From Bin87 sp965203855 (lineage in GTDB: Bacteria; Chloroflexota; Dehalococcoidia; Lucifugimonadales; UBA3495): a DNA stretch of 64,000 nucleotides. This document shows, in pieces, positions 37,447 to 46,107 of this stretch. Position 1 is the first letter of the stretch. Each line of letters opens with the position of its first letter. The position numbers were made by a program, and so were the translations under genes. Location of the stretch: assembly GCA_965203855.1 (NCBI GenBank), contig CBDBDN010000005.1, positions 62,001 to 126,000 on the forward strand, read 5' to 3'. Below the pieces are notes generated by a model that made no database searches, was not told the origin of the DNA, and saw only the letters and a program-made list of their open reading frames with translations.

Positions 37447-38012
37447 ATGATGGTACTGTCAAACGTTGAGATTCAAGCGGAAATTGCCCAAAAGCGGCTG
37501 GTATTTGACCCGCCGATTACCAATCCGGGTGACCGCATTGACAGCTCTACGGTGGACTTGCTGTTGCACCAGGATCTCATCCTGCTGCCGCCCCGTCCGT
37601 TGCCCGGCGTTACCATCGTGCCCAGCGATGATGAAGTCCAGGTGATGCAGCTTTTGAGCAACAACGGCGAGCATCGGTCAATCGGCGAGCATCCTTATCG
37701 GATGGAACCGCACCGGTTAGTCATCGGCAAAACCCTGGAGAAAGTGACTTTGCCTAACCATTTGGCGGCATGGGCTGATGTAACGATTGCATTGATGGCA
37801 AAAGCTCACTGGCCCGGTTTGGACTCGCCGTCCATATCACGGCGCCAACGGTGCTGGCCGGGTTTGAGGGGCGGCTTTTTCTGGAAATGTACAATGTGGG
37901 GCCATTCCATATTGAACTGGCGGCGGGGATGAAAATTGCACAACTGACGCTGGAACACGTGGGATTGCCGCCCTCGCGGGAATACCGGGGGCAATTCGCG
38001 GGGCAGGCGTAG
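37447..38012 (+). pseudogene. dcd: dCTP deaminase with a frameshift
   Basis: The first frame gives MMVLSNVEIQAEIAQKRLVF, IDSSTVDLLLHQDL and YRMEPHRLVIGKTLEKVTLP, clearly dCTP deaminase/dUTPase family. Near 37788-37797 the frame breaks. A second frame resumes with DGKSSLARFGLAVHITAP, GFEGRLFLEMYN and GMKIAQLTLE, the conserved catalytic half, ending at TAG 38012. All family motifs, including the SSLAR loop and the catalytic Glu in GFEG, are present across the two frames. Either a recent single-base indel or a sequencing error. GGAGGG precedes the start. Confidence 0.85.
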
Positions 38013-38043
38013 CCGGCGTTCCGGCAAAGGATGGGCTTTAATT

Positions 38044-39603
38044 ATGGTTGACTTGCTGTTCACTAACGGAACCGTCATTGACGGAACGGGCGCCCCCGGC
38101 TACCGCGCCAGCGTCGCCGTCGCCGGCGATACCCTGCAAATTATCCCCGGCGACCCGTCGGCGGTTGACGCCGGACGCATCGTTGACGCCAGCGACTATG
38201 TCATCTGCCCCGGCTTCATCGATATGCACTCTCACTCCGACTTGAAACTGCTTACCGATCCGGCGCACGAAGCCAAAATCCGGCAGGGCGTAACTACCGA
38301 AGCGTTGGGAATGGACGGCTTGTCCTACGCCCCGACTACTCCGCGCGGCCTGGAGCAGCTGCTGGTCTATCTGGCCGCCGTCAACGGAACGCCGCCGGAT
38401 GTACGCTGGAGCAGCGTCGCCGACTTTCTGGCCCTTTTTGACGGCAACGCCGCCTGCAATGTTGTGCACTTCGTCCCGCACGCCGCCATCCGCGTGGCCG
38501 CAATGGGCTGGTCGTCCCGCCTGCCTACCGATGCCGAGCTGGCGCAGATGCAGGAGCTGACCCGGCAGGGGATGCGCGACGGCGCTTTCGGCTTTACTAC
38601 CGGCCTCACATACGCCCCCGGCGCTTACAGCGACACTGCCGAACTGGCCGCCATCGCCGCCGCCGCCGCTGCTGAGGGCGGGATCTACTGCACCCATTCC
38701 CGCTACACGCTGGGCGACCGCTTGCTGGATCCGTTCCGGGAGGCATTGGAAATCGGCCGGCGTTCCGGCGCGCCTGTGCATATCTCGCATTTCCATAGCC
38801 CCGTAGCCGGGCTCGGCGCGCAAATGACCGCCCTGGTGGACGATGCCCTCAACCGGGGACAGGATGTAACCTATGACCAGTATCCCTACCCGGCGGCCAG
38901 CACTATCCTGCATTCGCTGCTGCCCTATTGGGCGCACGCCGGCGGCCCGCAGGCGCTGCTATCCCGTCTCGCCGACACCAAAGTGCGCGACCTGATGGTG
39001 CGCGCCGTAGAGCCGCAGTGGGGCGGCCAGACGCTGGACAACTACATTTTCGCGCACATCGCATCCGACAAAAACCGGGAGTGGGAAGGGCGCTCGCTGG
39101 AGGAACTGGCGCAGCATCGGGGCGGACGGATGGTTGACGCCGTATGCGACTTGCTGCTGGAGGAGAATCTCCAGGTCGCTTTCGTCGCCCGCACCGGCAA
39201 CCTGGAAAACATCCGCGAAATTGCGTCGCATCCCGCCCAGATGATTGGCACCGACGCCATCCTGACCGGCGGACGGCCCAACCCGCGCACCTATGGCACC
39301 TATCCGTATGTGCTGGCGCAGTTCGTGCGCGGCGAGGGCCTGTTCTCACTAGAGGAAGCCGTCCGCAAGATGACTGGCGCGCCGGCGCAGCGGCTGGGCC
39401 TGACCGACCGGGGCGTCATCCGCAACGGCGCCAAAGCCGACTTGGCGCTGTTCAACCCCCGCCAGGTGGACACTCCGGCAACCTTTGACGACCCCACGCA
39501 GTACCCGGTAGGCATTGACTATGTGCTGGTCAACGGAACGCCGGTAATTGACAACGGCCGGCACACGGGCGCGCTGCCGGGCCGGGCGCTGCGAAGCCGG
39601 TAG
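38044..39603 (+). CDS. N-acyl-D-amino-acid deacylase (D-aminoacylase)
   Basis: A 519-residue amidohydrolase. The metal site shows VICPGFIDMHSHSD, then GVTTEALGMDG, GFTTGLTYAPGAYS, YCTHSRY and VHISHFHSP. The C-terminal domain has MIGTDAI and RGVIRNGAKADLALFNP. Order and length match D-aminoacylases, which release free D-amino acids from N-acyl forms; some relatives act on dihydropyrimidine-like rings. It starts 31 nt after dcd, possibly in the same transcript. Confidence 0.9.
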   Translation: MVDLLFTNGTVIDGTGAPGYRASVAVAGDTLQIIPGDPSAVDAGRIVDASDYVICPGFIDMHSHSDLKLLTDPAHEAKIRQGVTTEALGMDGLSYAPTTPRGLEQLLVYLAAVNGTPPDVRWSSVADFLALFDGNAACNVVHFVPHAAIRVAAMGWSSRLPTDAELAQMQELTRQGMRDGAFGFTTGLTYAPGAYSDTAELAAIAAAAAAEGGIYCTHSRYTLGDRLLDPFREALEIGRRSGAPVHISHFHSPVAGLGAQMTALVDDALNRGQDVTYDQYPYPAASTILHSLLPYWAHAGGPQALLSRLADTKVRDLMVRAVEPQWGGQTLDNYIFAHIASDKNREWEGRSLEELAQHRGGRMVDAVCDLLLEENLQVAFVARTGNLENIREIASHPAQMIGTDAILTGGRPNPRTYGTYPYVLAQFVRGEGLFSLEEAVRKMTGAPAQRLGLTDRGVIRNGAKADLALFNPRQVDTPATFDDPTQYPVGIDYVLVNGTPVIDNGRHTGALPGRALRSR

Positions 39604-39629
39604 CGCAGTCCAATTTAGCCGTTGGCCGG

Positions 39630-40055
39630 TTACAGCGGGTTGCGCCAACGCAAGCCGGGAAAGCGTCCGAAATCGGCATCTCCGGTATGCGCCTCTGCCG
39701 CGTATTCCATCGCCAACGCCGCAATATGGGCATCGGGAACCAGGTTGCCGCCGGCCCCGACCGCATCAAGGTTTTGCCGGAGCAATGCCAGATGCGCCGG
39801 CCCCGGATTGATTAGTACAATATGCTCGCAAGCCAGCCAGTCCTGAACATAGCCAACGGCCTGCGCTGGCGTCGCGGGCGGCGTTACCACTCTGGGATTG
39901 GTTATCAACCGGATGAACCCAACAATGACCAGCCAAGGCAGGCCAACGGTTTCCGTTCCGTTAACGAGACTTTCCCACCAGGTTTGGGCGGCTTTATGGT
40001 GTGGCGAATTGTTGTCATGAGCGAACACCAGCAGGTTGACGTCCGGCACAATCAT
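39630..40055 (-). CDS. VapC-type PIN toxin (TA family with RWRNPL C-terminus)
   Basis: A 141-residue PIN domain. Asp in MIVPDVNLLVFAHD, LPWLVIVGFIRLITNP, NLVPDAHIAALAMEY and TGDADFGRFPGLRWRNPL define the subfamily, whose second acidic position is replaced by a hydrophobic residue. It overlaps its upstream partner by 4 bp (ATGA). It is predicted to be an RNase held inactive by the protein encoded at 40052-41110. Confidence 0.9.
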   Translation of the reverse strand: MIVPDVNLLVFAHDNNSPHHKAAQTWWESLVNGTETVGLPWLVIVGFIRLITNPRVVTPPATPAQAVGYVQDWLACEHIVLINPGPAHLALLRQNLDAVGAGGNLVPDAHIAALAMEYAAEAHTGDADFGRFPGLRWRNPL

Positions 40056-41110
40056 TGCGATTTTTCCGGTTCCGTTGGCCCAGACCTAGCCAGCTTTGCC
40101 AGCAATTCCTCCTCCTCAAGCTGTGCGTTGAGGTGATTGAGGTTCATCTCTGCCACTCCCGGCGCGAATTTGCCGTTGTGCGGAATTACCCGGAACGGGG
40201 GTTTATCGGGCTGAGCTTCGGGTTCCGGCAAAATGTGCGCGTGGATTTCTGGATACGAATGCCAAATGCGCCGCTTGGGTTCGGCGGCAAAAGCGTAGCA
40301 GGCCAGAATGTCCTCATGCGTCAGTTCCGGGAAATCGGCCAGTACCTCCGCCTCGGTCATTCCCCCGGCCAGGTACGCCAGCACATCGTACACCGTGATA
40401 TGCATACCCCGGATGCAGGGCTGTCCGTTGCGCTTGCCCAGTTCAATGGTGATGGTTTTCTGGTAGTTCGCCGACAAGCGGTTTAGCAGCTGCTCAGGAA
40501 CTTGGGGCGGGATGCGATTACGACGCGCTTCCTGCCGCTGCTTGCTGCGTTCATCAGCGTATTCCCTTTCCATATTGAGAAAGAGCTTCCACGCCGCGGT
40601 GGCATAGGCCATCCATGCGACCTTATACTCCCGCTCCACGACAGCAACATCGAGACTGATATTCTCGTAGTAAAGCCACTCGACAAATTCATCGCTTTGG
40701 TTCCTACCCCATCCGGGGTATTCGTCAAGCCTGTCATCAAAACTCTTTACATCAGGGATACGCGGAGGTGTTGGAGCATCGTCAGGACGGCCCTGGCGCC
40801 GGAGGTGTTTTTGGCGTTTGAGTAAATCCTGCCAGTCATCCCACGTCGCCGCCTGTACCCAAGCCGCCGCATCCTCGTACCCCAGCTGCTCCCAATCCAT
40901 TTCGATAACCGCCCGGAATTCCTTTTCCTGTTCCCAAACGCGGGCCATCGCCTGTTGTACCGACGGGTTGTCAAGGTTGGCCCGCATCCGCTCGTGGCTG
41001 GACGCCTTGGCGGCCAGCGCCTCGCGGCAAACCTGCGATATGTTCAGTTCCGGCTTGAGCGGTTCCAGCCGCTTGTGCAGTTCGTTGGGGATGTTGATGC
41101 CGATACGCAT
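40052..41110 (-). CDS. Composite antitoxin: RHH-like N-terminus, DUF433 domain, neutralising tail
   Basis: A 352-residue protein, several times larger than usual antitoxins. Residues 1-45 (MRIGINIPNELHKRLEPLKP, ISQVCREAL) look like a ribbon-helix-helix. The middle (about 60-200) is helical and unknown. Residues about 220-285 are DUF433: GQPCIRGMHITVYDVLAYLA, MTEAEVLADFPELTHEDILA. The tail (MNLNHLNAQLEEEELLAKLA) resembles a toxin-binding segment. It overlaps the PIN gene by 4 bp. GGAGG precedes the ATG, and a palindromic operator covers the promoter. Confidence 0.8.
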   Translation of the reverse strand: MRIGINIPNELHKRLEPLKPELNISQVCREALAAKASSHERMRANLDNPSVQQAMARVWEQEKEFRAVIEMDWEQLGYEDAAAWVQAATWDDWQDLLKRQKHLRRQGRPDDAPTPPRIPDVKSFDDRLDEYPGWGRNQSDEFVEWLYYENISLDVAVVEREYKVAWMAYATAAWKLFLNMEREYADERSKQRQEARRNRIPPQVPEQLLNRLSANYQKTITIELGKRNGQPCIRGMHITVYDVLAYLAGGMTEAEVLADFPELTHEDILACYAFAAEPKRRIWHSYPEIHAHILPEPEAQPDKPPFRVIPHNGKFAPGVAEMNLNHLNAQLEEEELLAKLARSGPTEPEKSQ

Positions 41111-41129
41111 TTGGAGCCTCCATAGAACG

Positions 41130-41182
41130 GCGTATGCCGTATGCTTGCATTAAGCATACGGCATACGCTTGGCGGATGTCAA
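41130..41182 (-). promoter_or_regulatory. Promoter with palindromic operator for the composite TA operon
   Basis: A perfect 17-bp inverted repeat (GCGTATGCCGTATGCTT and its complement, 5-nt spacer) occupies 41130-41168. On the minus strand a consensus TTGACA (41182-41177) is followed after 18 nt by TATGCT (41158-41153). The palindrome therefore covers the -10 and the transcription start. It lies 20 nt before the antitoxin ATG and is well placed for autorepression. Confidence 0.8.
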
Positions 41183-41221
41183 GGTGGCCCTTGATGAAAG
41201 CCGGAATGACGCTAAATGCGC

Positions 41222-42301
41222 TTATGTTGCGTAGCCCAGGATGTCCAGGCCCGGGCGGCAGGCTTCCGCAACCGCTGCCTGCTCGGCGGCGTCCAAACCG
41301 GCATAGCGTGAAGTCGTGGGGCGCGGTATGGTTGCGGCGGCATTCACCCACGCTTCGTCCTCCAATTCCGGCGCCAGAAAGCGGATTAGACGGCGAATCT
41401 GCCCCTCCGGGTCGGCCTGCATATCCTCAAACTTGACATTCAGCAGCGCGCCGGGCGGCAAGCCCTGAAACAGCCGATGCCCGTATTCAACCATCGCGCT
41501 CCAATAGGCGCCGAAATCGGCCAGCGTCAACCGGTCATAGTTCAGCCGGTCGGGTCGGAACAAAGCGCTTGCCGTCGGCTCCATCCAGAGGCTGGCGCGG
41601 TCCCAGTTATGTCCCCGCCGCAGCATCCCCAGCAGGTCAATGCCCAGCCGTCGCAGCGCGCGCATCGTCGCTACAATCATCCGAAAGAGGTAATGCCGCT
41701 GCATCGACAAAGCTACTTCCCGGCCATCCCGGTACACGTGGATGACCCGCGCCTCCGGGAATTCCCGCAGCAGCCGCGCGGCCAGCATCAGCGAACCGCC
41801 GGAGCGTTCCGCCCATACCGCCCGGTTGAACAGACGGCACAGCCAGGCGAACAGCGCCCGGTAATGTTCCGCAACCCCCTGCTTCGGGACGGCGCACACT
41901 GCCGGCCCCAGCTCGTCGTACAGGGCTTCGTAATGCTCGGTGATATGCGGCAGCGTAGCGCACAGGATGGGCGGCACATTCTGCCGCGTGAAACGCGCCG
42001 CCGGGTCGTCAACCGGATACAGCAATTCCTCAAACCGCCCTTGCAGCATCATCCGGGTGCGCCGCTGCTGACGGCTGTAAAACCGCCACATATCGGCGCC
42101 GCAACGGCGCCGGCGGCGAAACGGCCCCAGCCCGACGAAACTGAAAAACTCGGAGAGGCTCAATACTTGCGGATGCCGGTTCAGAATGTCCGACACCATC
42201 GTTGACCCGCAGCGTCCGGTGCTCAGCACCAGCGCCGGCGGGATGGCCGGCAATCGGTCGGTCGGCGTTGTCATACCGGATCCATTAACCGGGGCTGTCA
42301 T
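41222..42301 (-). CDS. Sulfotransferase family protein
   Basis: A protein of about 359 residues. The PAPS 5'-phosphosulfate loop is LSTGRCGSTMVSDIL near the N-terminus. The 3'-phosphate region is ARVIHVYRDGREVALSM. Later VKFEDMQADPEGQIRRLIRF is typical of bacterial sulfotransferases. It would transfer sulfate from PAPS to an unknown small acceptor. The start is ATG 42301 or 42274; the open frame to 42664 is antisense overlap with the neighbour. It follows the MpaB-like gene by 22 nt, so the two probably act together. Confidence 0.85.
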   Translation of the reverse strand: MTAPVNGSGMTTPTDRLPAIPPALVLSTGRCGSTMVSDILNRHPQVLSLSEFFSFVGLGPFRRRRRCGADMWRFYSRQQRRTRMMLQGRFEELLYPVDDPAARFTRQNVPPILCATLPHITEHYEALYDELGPAVCAVPKQGVAEHYRALFAWLCRLFNRAVWAERSGGSLMLAARLLREFPEARVIHVYRDGREVALSMQRHYLFRMIVATMRALRRLGIDLLGMLRRGHNWDRASLWMEPTASALFRPDRLNYDRLTLADFGAYWSAMVEYGHRLFQGLPPGALLNVKFEDMQADPEGQIRRLIRFLAPELEDEAWVNAAATIPRPTTSRYAGLDAAEQAAVAEACRPGLDILGYAT

Positions 42302-42323
42302 ACCGGAGCAGCCGTACCGGGGG

Positions 42324-43496
42324 TTACCACGGCGTGGCCCGTTCCGCTGCCAGGTGGTCAGGCAGGCGGTAGCCGGCAAGGTCATTGGGCTGGGCGGCAT
42401 CAAGCAGAAAGACGAAGTTCCGCCCCCGCCAGCGCTCCGCAATGCTAGGCGCCAGACGCCGCGCCGCCCGATAGCAGTTCCGCCGCCAGCGGAGCCAAGC
42501 CAGCAGGCCGGCGGTATGCTGCCGGGGGAATTCCAGCCGGTCGGCCATATCATTGCCCAGGAGGGCGCGGGAAACCCGATAAGTGTGGCTAACCATCGCT
42601 TGCTGGCCCTCCGAGTCGGTGATGCCGGCGATGGCGGGCAGGGCGTTGACCAGGGCGTTGGCAATCGCTACCGCTTCCGGGCCGGGCGGCGGCTCGCACA
42701 CTCGGGCGATGCGGTACAGCTCGTGGGTCTGCGCTTCATCGCCTTCAAACAGCAGAGACTCCGGCGTGCCGATTAGATAGGACGCATAGCGCCAGATTTG
42801 CATAAAACTTTCCCGCGCCTCTGCGTCCAGGCGCGCGCCCAGCCGTTCCACCTGCCGCAGCATCGTGGCCGAAAAGTTGGCAGAGGCCAGACCCATATGG
42901 GCGGCGCTCAGCGGCATACCGCAGGCGGCGACATCCCAATCATCCGACTCCAGCAGCAAGTGGCGTATCTGTGCGTGAACCAGCCGGATGCGAACCGACA
43001 ATTTCCAGCCGTCCCCGTGACGCTCCAGCGCGCCGGGCAGCATAATCTCAATGAAATGACGCGTGTTTTGCCGGATGCGCCGCGGACCGTAGCCGGTCAG
43101 CACCCGGCCCGTCAGATAGAAAGCGCGGCTAATCAGCGTGGCGGCATTCTGTAGGGTTACAACGAAAAAGGCGGGGATGAAAAGGTCGGAGTGGTCATGA
43201 AAAGCGCGGCGGCCCGGATAGACCGCAGCCGGGTCAAACCACGGCGGCGGCTCCGCAATCTGCTCAAAGAAGTCGCGCAGCGGCTGCGGGGCGTCCCGAA
43301 AAACCGTTTCCCGCCCATCCATCCCGGCCTGGATCAGGCGGTGCACTTCCCGCGGTTCGTACCCGACCAAAGACGCTATGGCCGCATCGGCCAGCGGGTC
43401 GCCGATATGGGTCTGGGCCATATAAGATGCGGCCAGTTCGGGGTTCAAAGCCTGCGCGTTTTCCAATCCCGGCTGACAGAGCAGTGGCGTTTGCAT
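42324..43496 (-). CDS. MpaB-like oxygenase (DUF2236)
   Basis: A 390-residue protein of the ER-bound oxygenase MpaB/latex-clearing superfamily. It has the WFDPAAVYPGRRAFHDHSDL region, IRLVHAQIRHLLL (the heme-associated Arg/His helix), and WRYASYLIGTPESLLF. Members use heme b to oxidise alkenes or lipid side chains. CGGAGAG precedes the ATG. The following sulfotransferase suggests oxidation then sulfation of one hydrophobic substrate; that is inference. Confidence 0.85.
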   Translation of the reverse strand: MQTPLLCQPGLENAQALNPELAASYMAQTHIGDPLADAAIASLVGYEPREVHRLIQAGMDGRETVFRDAPQPLRDFFEQIAEPPPWFDPAAVYPGRRAFHDHSDLFIPAFFVVTLQNAATLISRAFYLTGRVLTGYGPRRIRQNTRHFIEIMLPGALERHGDGWKLSVRIRLVHAQIRHLLLESDDWDVAACGMPLSAAHMGLASANFSATMLRQVERLGARLDAEARESFMQIWRYASYLIGTPESLLFEGDEAQTHELYRIARVCEPPPGPEAVAIANALVNALPAIAGITDSEGQQAMVSHTYRVSRALLGNDMADRLEFPRQHTAGLLAWLRWRRNCYRAARRLAPSIAERWRGRNFVFLLDAAQPNDLAGYRLPDHLAAERATPW

Positions 43497-43883
43497 TGCT
43501 ACTCTCCGTTTGCTGCCGCACCATCAACAGCTGTACTCAATATATCACAATACCACTTGGGCGGTTATAGCCGCATTTTGCGCCATTCCGAACCATCTTA
43601 TTTGTCATACCGGCCGGCTTTCGCTCGAATCCAGTGTGGCAATCCAACACTGCGGCGATGAAACTGGCAACCATAGATTCCGGCTTTCGCCGGAATGACG
43701 ATGAATATGGCCGCAACCCCTGGGCAACCGCTGCCGATGCAAGGCGCATTGCCCGGTTGCCCGCCGCCGCCGCATAGGGCATAATTGCGCTTGTAACCAC
43801 ATCAGCAAAACCCGCATCAACAGAACCCGCATCAAATCGGCAACCGCCCCCGATTGCCCGGCGGCTGCCCCCGGAGTGCCATT
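43497..43883. other. Gene-free stretch with one REP variant and short direct repeats
   Basis: This 387-bp gap separates divergent genes. It holds a palindrome ATTCCGGC-TTTC-GCCGGAAT at 43677-43696 and a diverged partner near 43610-43632. Direct repeats of the CATCA(A/G)(A/C)A(A/G)AACCCG type lie at 43800-43835. A CATAAT at 43780 is a weak -10 candidate for the acyl-CoA dehydrogenase. No coding signal is seen. Confidence 0.7.
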
Positions 43884-45116
43884 ATGGATTTTGAACCGCG
43901 CTACACCGCCGAGCAGGAAGCTTTTCGCACCGAAGTGCAGGAATGGCTCCGCGACAACATCCCCGCCGGCATTGAGCATCCCGCCGACTCCGGCGACTTG
44001 ACCTATGAGCAGTACCAGCTGCGCCGGGAACTGGGCCGCCGGCTGGGCGCCAAGGGCTGGCTCTGGCCTACCGCGCCGCAGGAATACGGCGGCGGCGGCC
44101 TCACCGTCGACCATTCCGTCGTCCTGGAGGAGGAAATTGACGGCTACAACCTGTCGCTGCCGCCGTACTACGACTCCGGCGGACGGCTGGGCGGCAACTC
44201 CATCCTGGTCTGGGGATCCGAGGAACAGAAGCAGGAATTCCTACCCAAAATCTTCCGCGGCGAAATCCGCACCTGGCAGCTCCTTACCGAACCGGAGGCC
44301 GGCTCCGACCTGGCCAACGCCAAAGCGTCGGCCCGCCGCGACGGCGACGAGTATGTCATCAATGGGCAGAAAGTTTATGTCGGCAGCGCCCACGGCTCCG
44401 ACTATATGTGGACGATTACCTGCACCGACCCGGAGGGCGACCGCCATCAAAACCTCAGCTGGTTTATGATGCCGTCCGATTTGCCCGGCATCAGCGTGTT
44501 CCCGATGGATCTGCTCTCGTCGGCTGGCGAATCGGGCGCCGGTTCCGGCGTCAAGAACATCGTCTATTTTGACGATGTGCGCGTTCCCGCCCAAAACCTC
44601 ATCGGCGGCGAAAACGAAGGCTGGAAAGTCGCTACCACGCATCTGGAACTGGAGCATGGCACCGGCGGCAAAATCGGCCGCAACTGGATTGTGGACCGCA
44701 TCTTTGACTACTGCCAGTCCAACAACCGCCGGGGCGAGCCTTTGAGCAAAGATGCGGATGTGCGGGAACGGCTGGTTGACATTTACATTGACGCCGAGAT
44801 TGGCCGTCTGTTCCAGCTGCGGAACTACTGGATGCGGCACAGCGGTGCCCACATCACTTACGAAGGCCCGCAGGCGTCTTATTTCCGCAAGCAGTCCGGC
44901 CTCCGCATCGCCACCGGCATCCTGGACATCCTCGGCCCGGCCGCCCTGACCAAAGACGCGCAGTGGGGCGCCGGCGAGGGCCACATTGAGGCGCACCAGC
45001 GCGCCGCCATCATCGCCCTGCATCCCGGCGGCACTACCGACATCCAGAAAGTGATTATGTCCCGGCGCATCGGCATCGGACGGCAGCAGCGGGAACGGGC
45101 CGGCGCCCTGGCCTGA
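43884..45116 (+). CDS. Acyl-CoA dehydrogenase
   Basis: A 410-residue flavoenzyme. The N-terminal domain is YTAEQEAFRTEVQEWLRDNIP, with GWLWPTAPQEYGGGGLT. The FAD/substrate strand is WQLLTEPEAGSDLANAKASA, then DGDEYVINGQKVYV, the C-terminal helices, and GEGHIEAHQRAAI. It oxidises an acyl-CoA and reduces electron-transfer flavoprotein. GGAG precedes ATG 43884; the longer frame from 43854 lacks support. A second dehydrogenase follows after a Uma2 gene. Confidence 0.93.
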   Translation: MDFEPRYTAEQEAFRTEVQEWLRDNIPAGIEHPADSGDLTYEQYQLRRELGRRLGAKGWLWPTAPQEYGGGGLTVDHSVVLEEEIDGYNLSLPPYYDSGGRLGGNSILVWGSEEQKQEFLPKIFRGEIRTWQLLTEPEAGSDLANAKASARRDGDEYVINGQKVYVGSAHGSDYMWTITCTDPEGDRHQNLSWFMMPSDLPGISVFPMDLLSSAGESGAGSGVKNIVYFDDVRVPAQNLIGGENEGWKVATTHLELEHGTGGKIGRNWIVDRIFDYCQSNNRRGEPLSKDADVRERLVDIYIDAEIGRLFQLRNYWMRHSGAHITYEGPQASYFRKQSGLRIATGILDILGPAALTKDAQWGAGEGHIEAHQRAAIIALHPGGTTDIQKVIMSRRIGIGRQQRERAGALA

Positions 45117-45219
45117 CGGCAGACACGGAACGGAACCGTTGATTTCGCGGCGCGATTACCGACGTCAGCGTCAGCCCGTCGCCGTCGCGTCGGGCGCGCG
45201 CCGCAGGAGCGATTGAGCT

Positions 45220-45999
45220 ATGGACACTACCCTTGCCGCCGCGCGGGAAACGCGCCAAGCCGGCGCGCTCGCGACGGATACCGCCGCGCTGTACAAAAAA
45301 GCGGCGGCCCTCGCAGTCGGAATCGCCAAGTTCCCCGAATACCCGCCGCGTGACGATATGATGAACCCGATGTACCTCCACAAGCCGGCGCACCTGGCGG
45401 CCCTGGAATGGCATTTCGGCAACCTGGACGACACCATCGTCCTGGGCGAAGTGCCTATCGCCTGGGAAGTCCCCAGGGGACAGGAAGGAGTGCGAATACC
45501 CGACCTGATGGTCGCTTTCGACATTCGCCATGCCCACATTCTGGCGCAGCGCGGCTATGCCATCAACGAACAGGGCAAACCGCCCGATTTCGTGCTGGAA
45601 GTAGCCTCTGACAATACCGCCAGAAACGATGTAACGCGCAAGTGGCACGACTACGCCAACTTCGGCGTAACCGAATACTGGATGTTTGACCCGGACTGGG
45701 GCCGGCGTTACGCCACCGGCCTCTCCGGGTGGACGCTGGTTGACGGAACTTATCAGGCCATCCCCATAAATCAGCTTTGGCATGGTGTACACTACGGCGA
45801 CAGCGCAGCGCTGGGGTTGCAGGTGTGCTGGGAATATGGGCATCTGCGCTGGTACGACCCGGCGGAAGCGCGCTATCTGGATACCTACCACGGCCTGCTT
45901 GCTGCGCGGGACGCCGCCGTGAACGCGCGGGATTACGCCATTGCCGAAGCGCAGCGCCTGCGGGACGAACTCGCCCGGCTGCGCGCCGGCCGGGAATAG
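45220..45999 (+). CDS. Uma2-family (DUF820) protein with C-terminal helix
   Basis: A 259-residue protein. The nuclease-like core is IPDLMVAFDIRH, then PPDFVLEVASDNTARNDVTR with Asp and Glu-x-Ala-Ser, then KWHDYANFGVTEYWMFDP. A helical tail (AARDAAVNARDYAIAEAQRL) ends it, as in many cyanobacterial and chloroflexal members. CAGGAG precedes the ATG. It lies between two acyl-CoA dehydrogenase genes on the same strand; a functional link to them is doubtful. Confidence 0.9.
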   Translation: MDTTLAAARETRQAGALATDTAALYKKAAALAVGIAKFPEYPPRDDMMNPMYLHKPAHLAALEWHFGNLDDTIVLGEVPIAWEVPRGQEGVRIPDLMVAFDIRHAHILAQRGYAINEQGKPPDFVLEVASDNTARNDVTRKWHDYANFGVTEYWMFDPDWGRRYATGLSGWTLVDGTYQAIPINQLWHGVHYGDSAALGLQVCWEYGHLRWYDPAEARYLDTYHGLLAARDAAVNARDYAIAEAQRLRDELARLRAGRE

Positions 46000-46107
46000 C
46001 TCTGCATTACTTGGCCCTACCGAAAGTTAGCACCCCGGTCAAATCAGCCGGCCAGTCAAATCCATCGCAACGACGGATTGACCATTACGAACAGGAGCAG
46101 CTTACCA

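Noticed and set aside
43610..43640. TTCGAATCC-like string suggesting a tRNA T-arm
   Set aside because: It is a diverged REP palindrome; no acceptor, D or anticodon stems can be formed around it.
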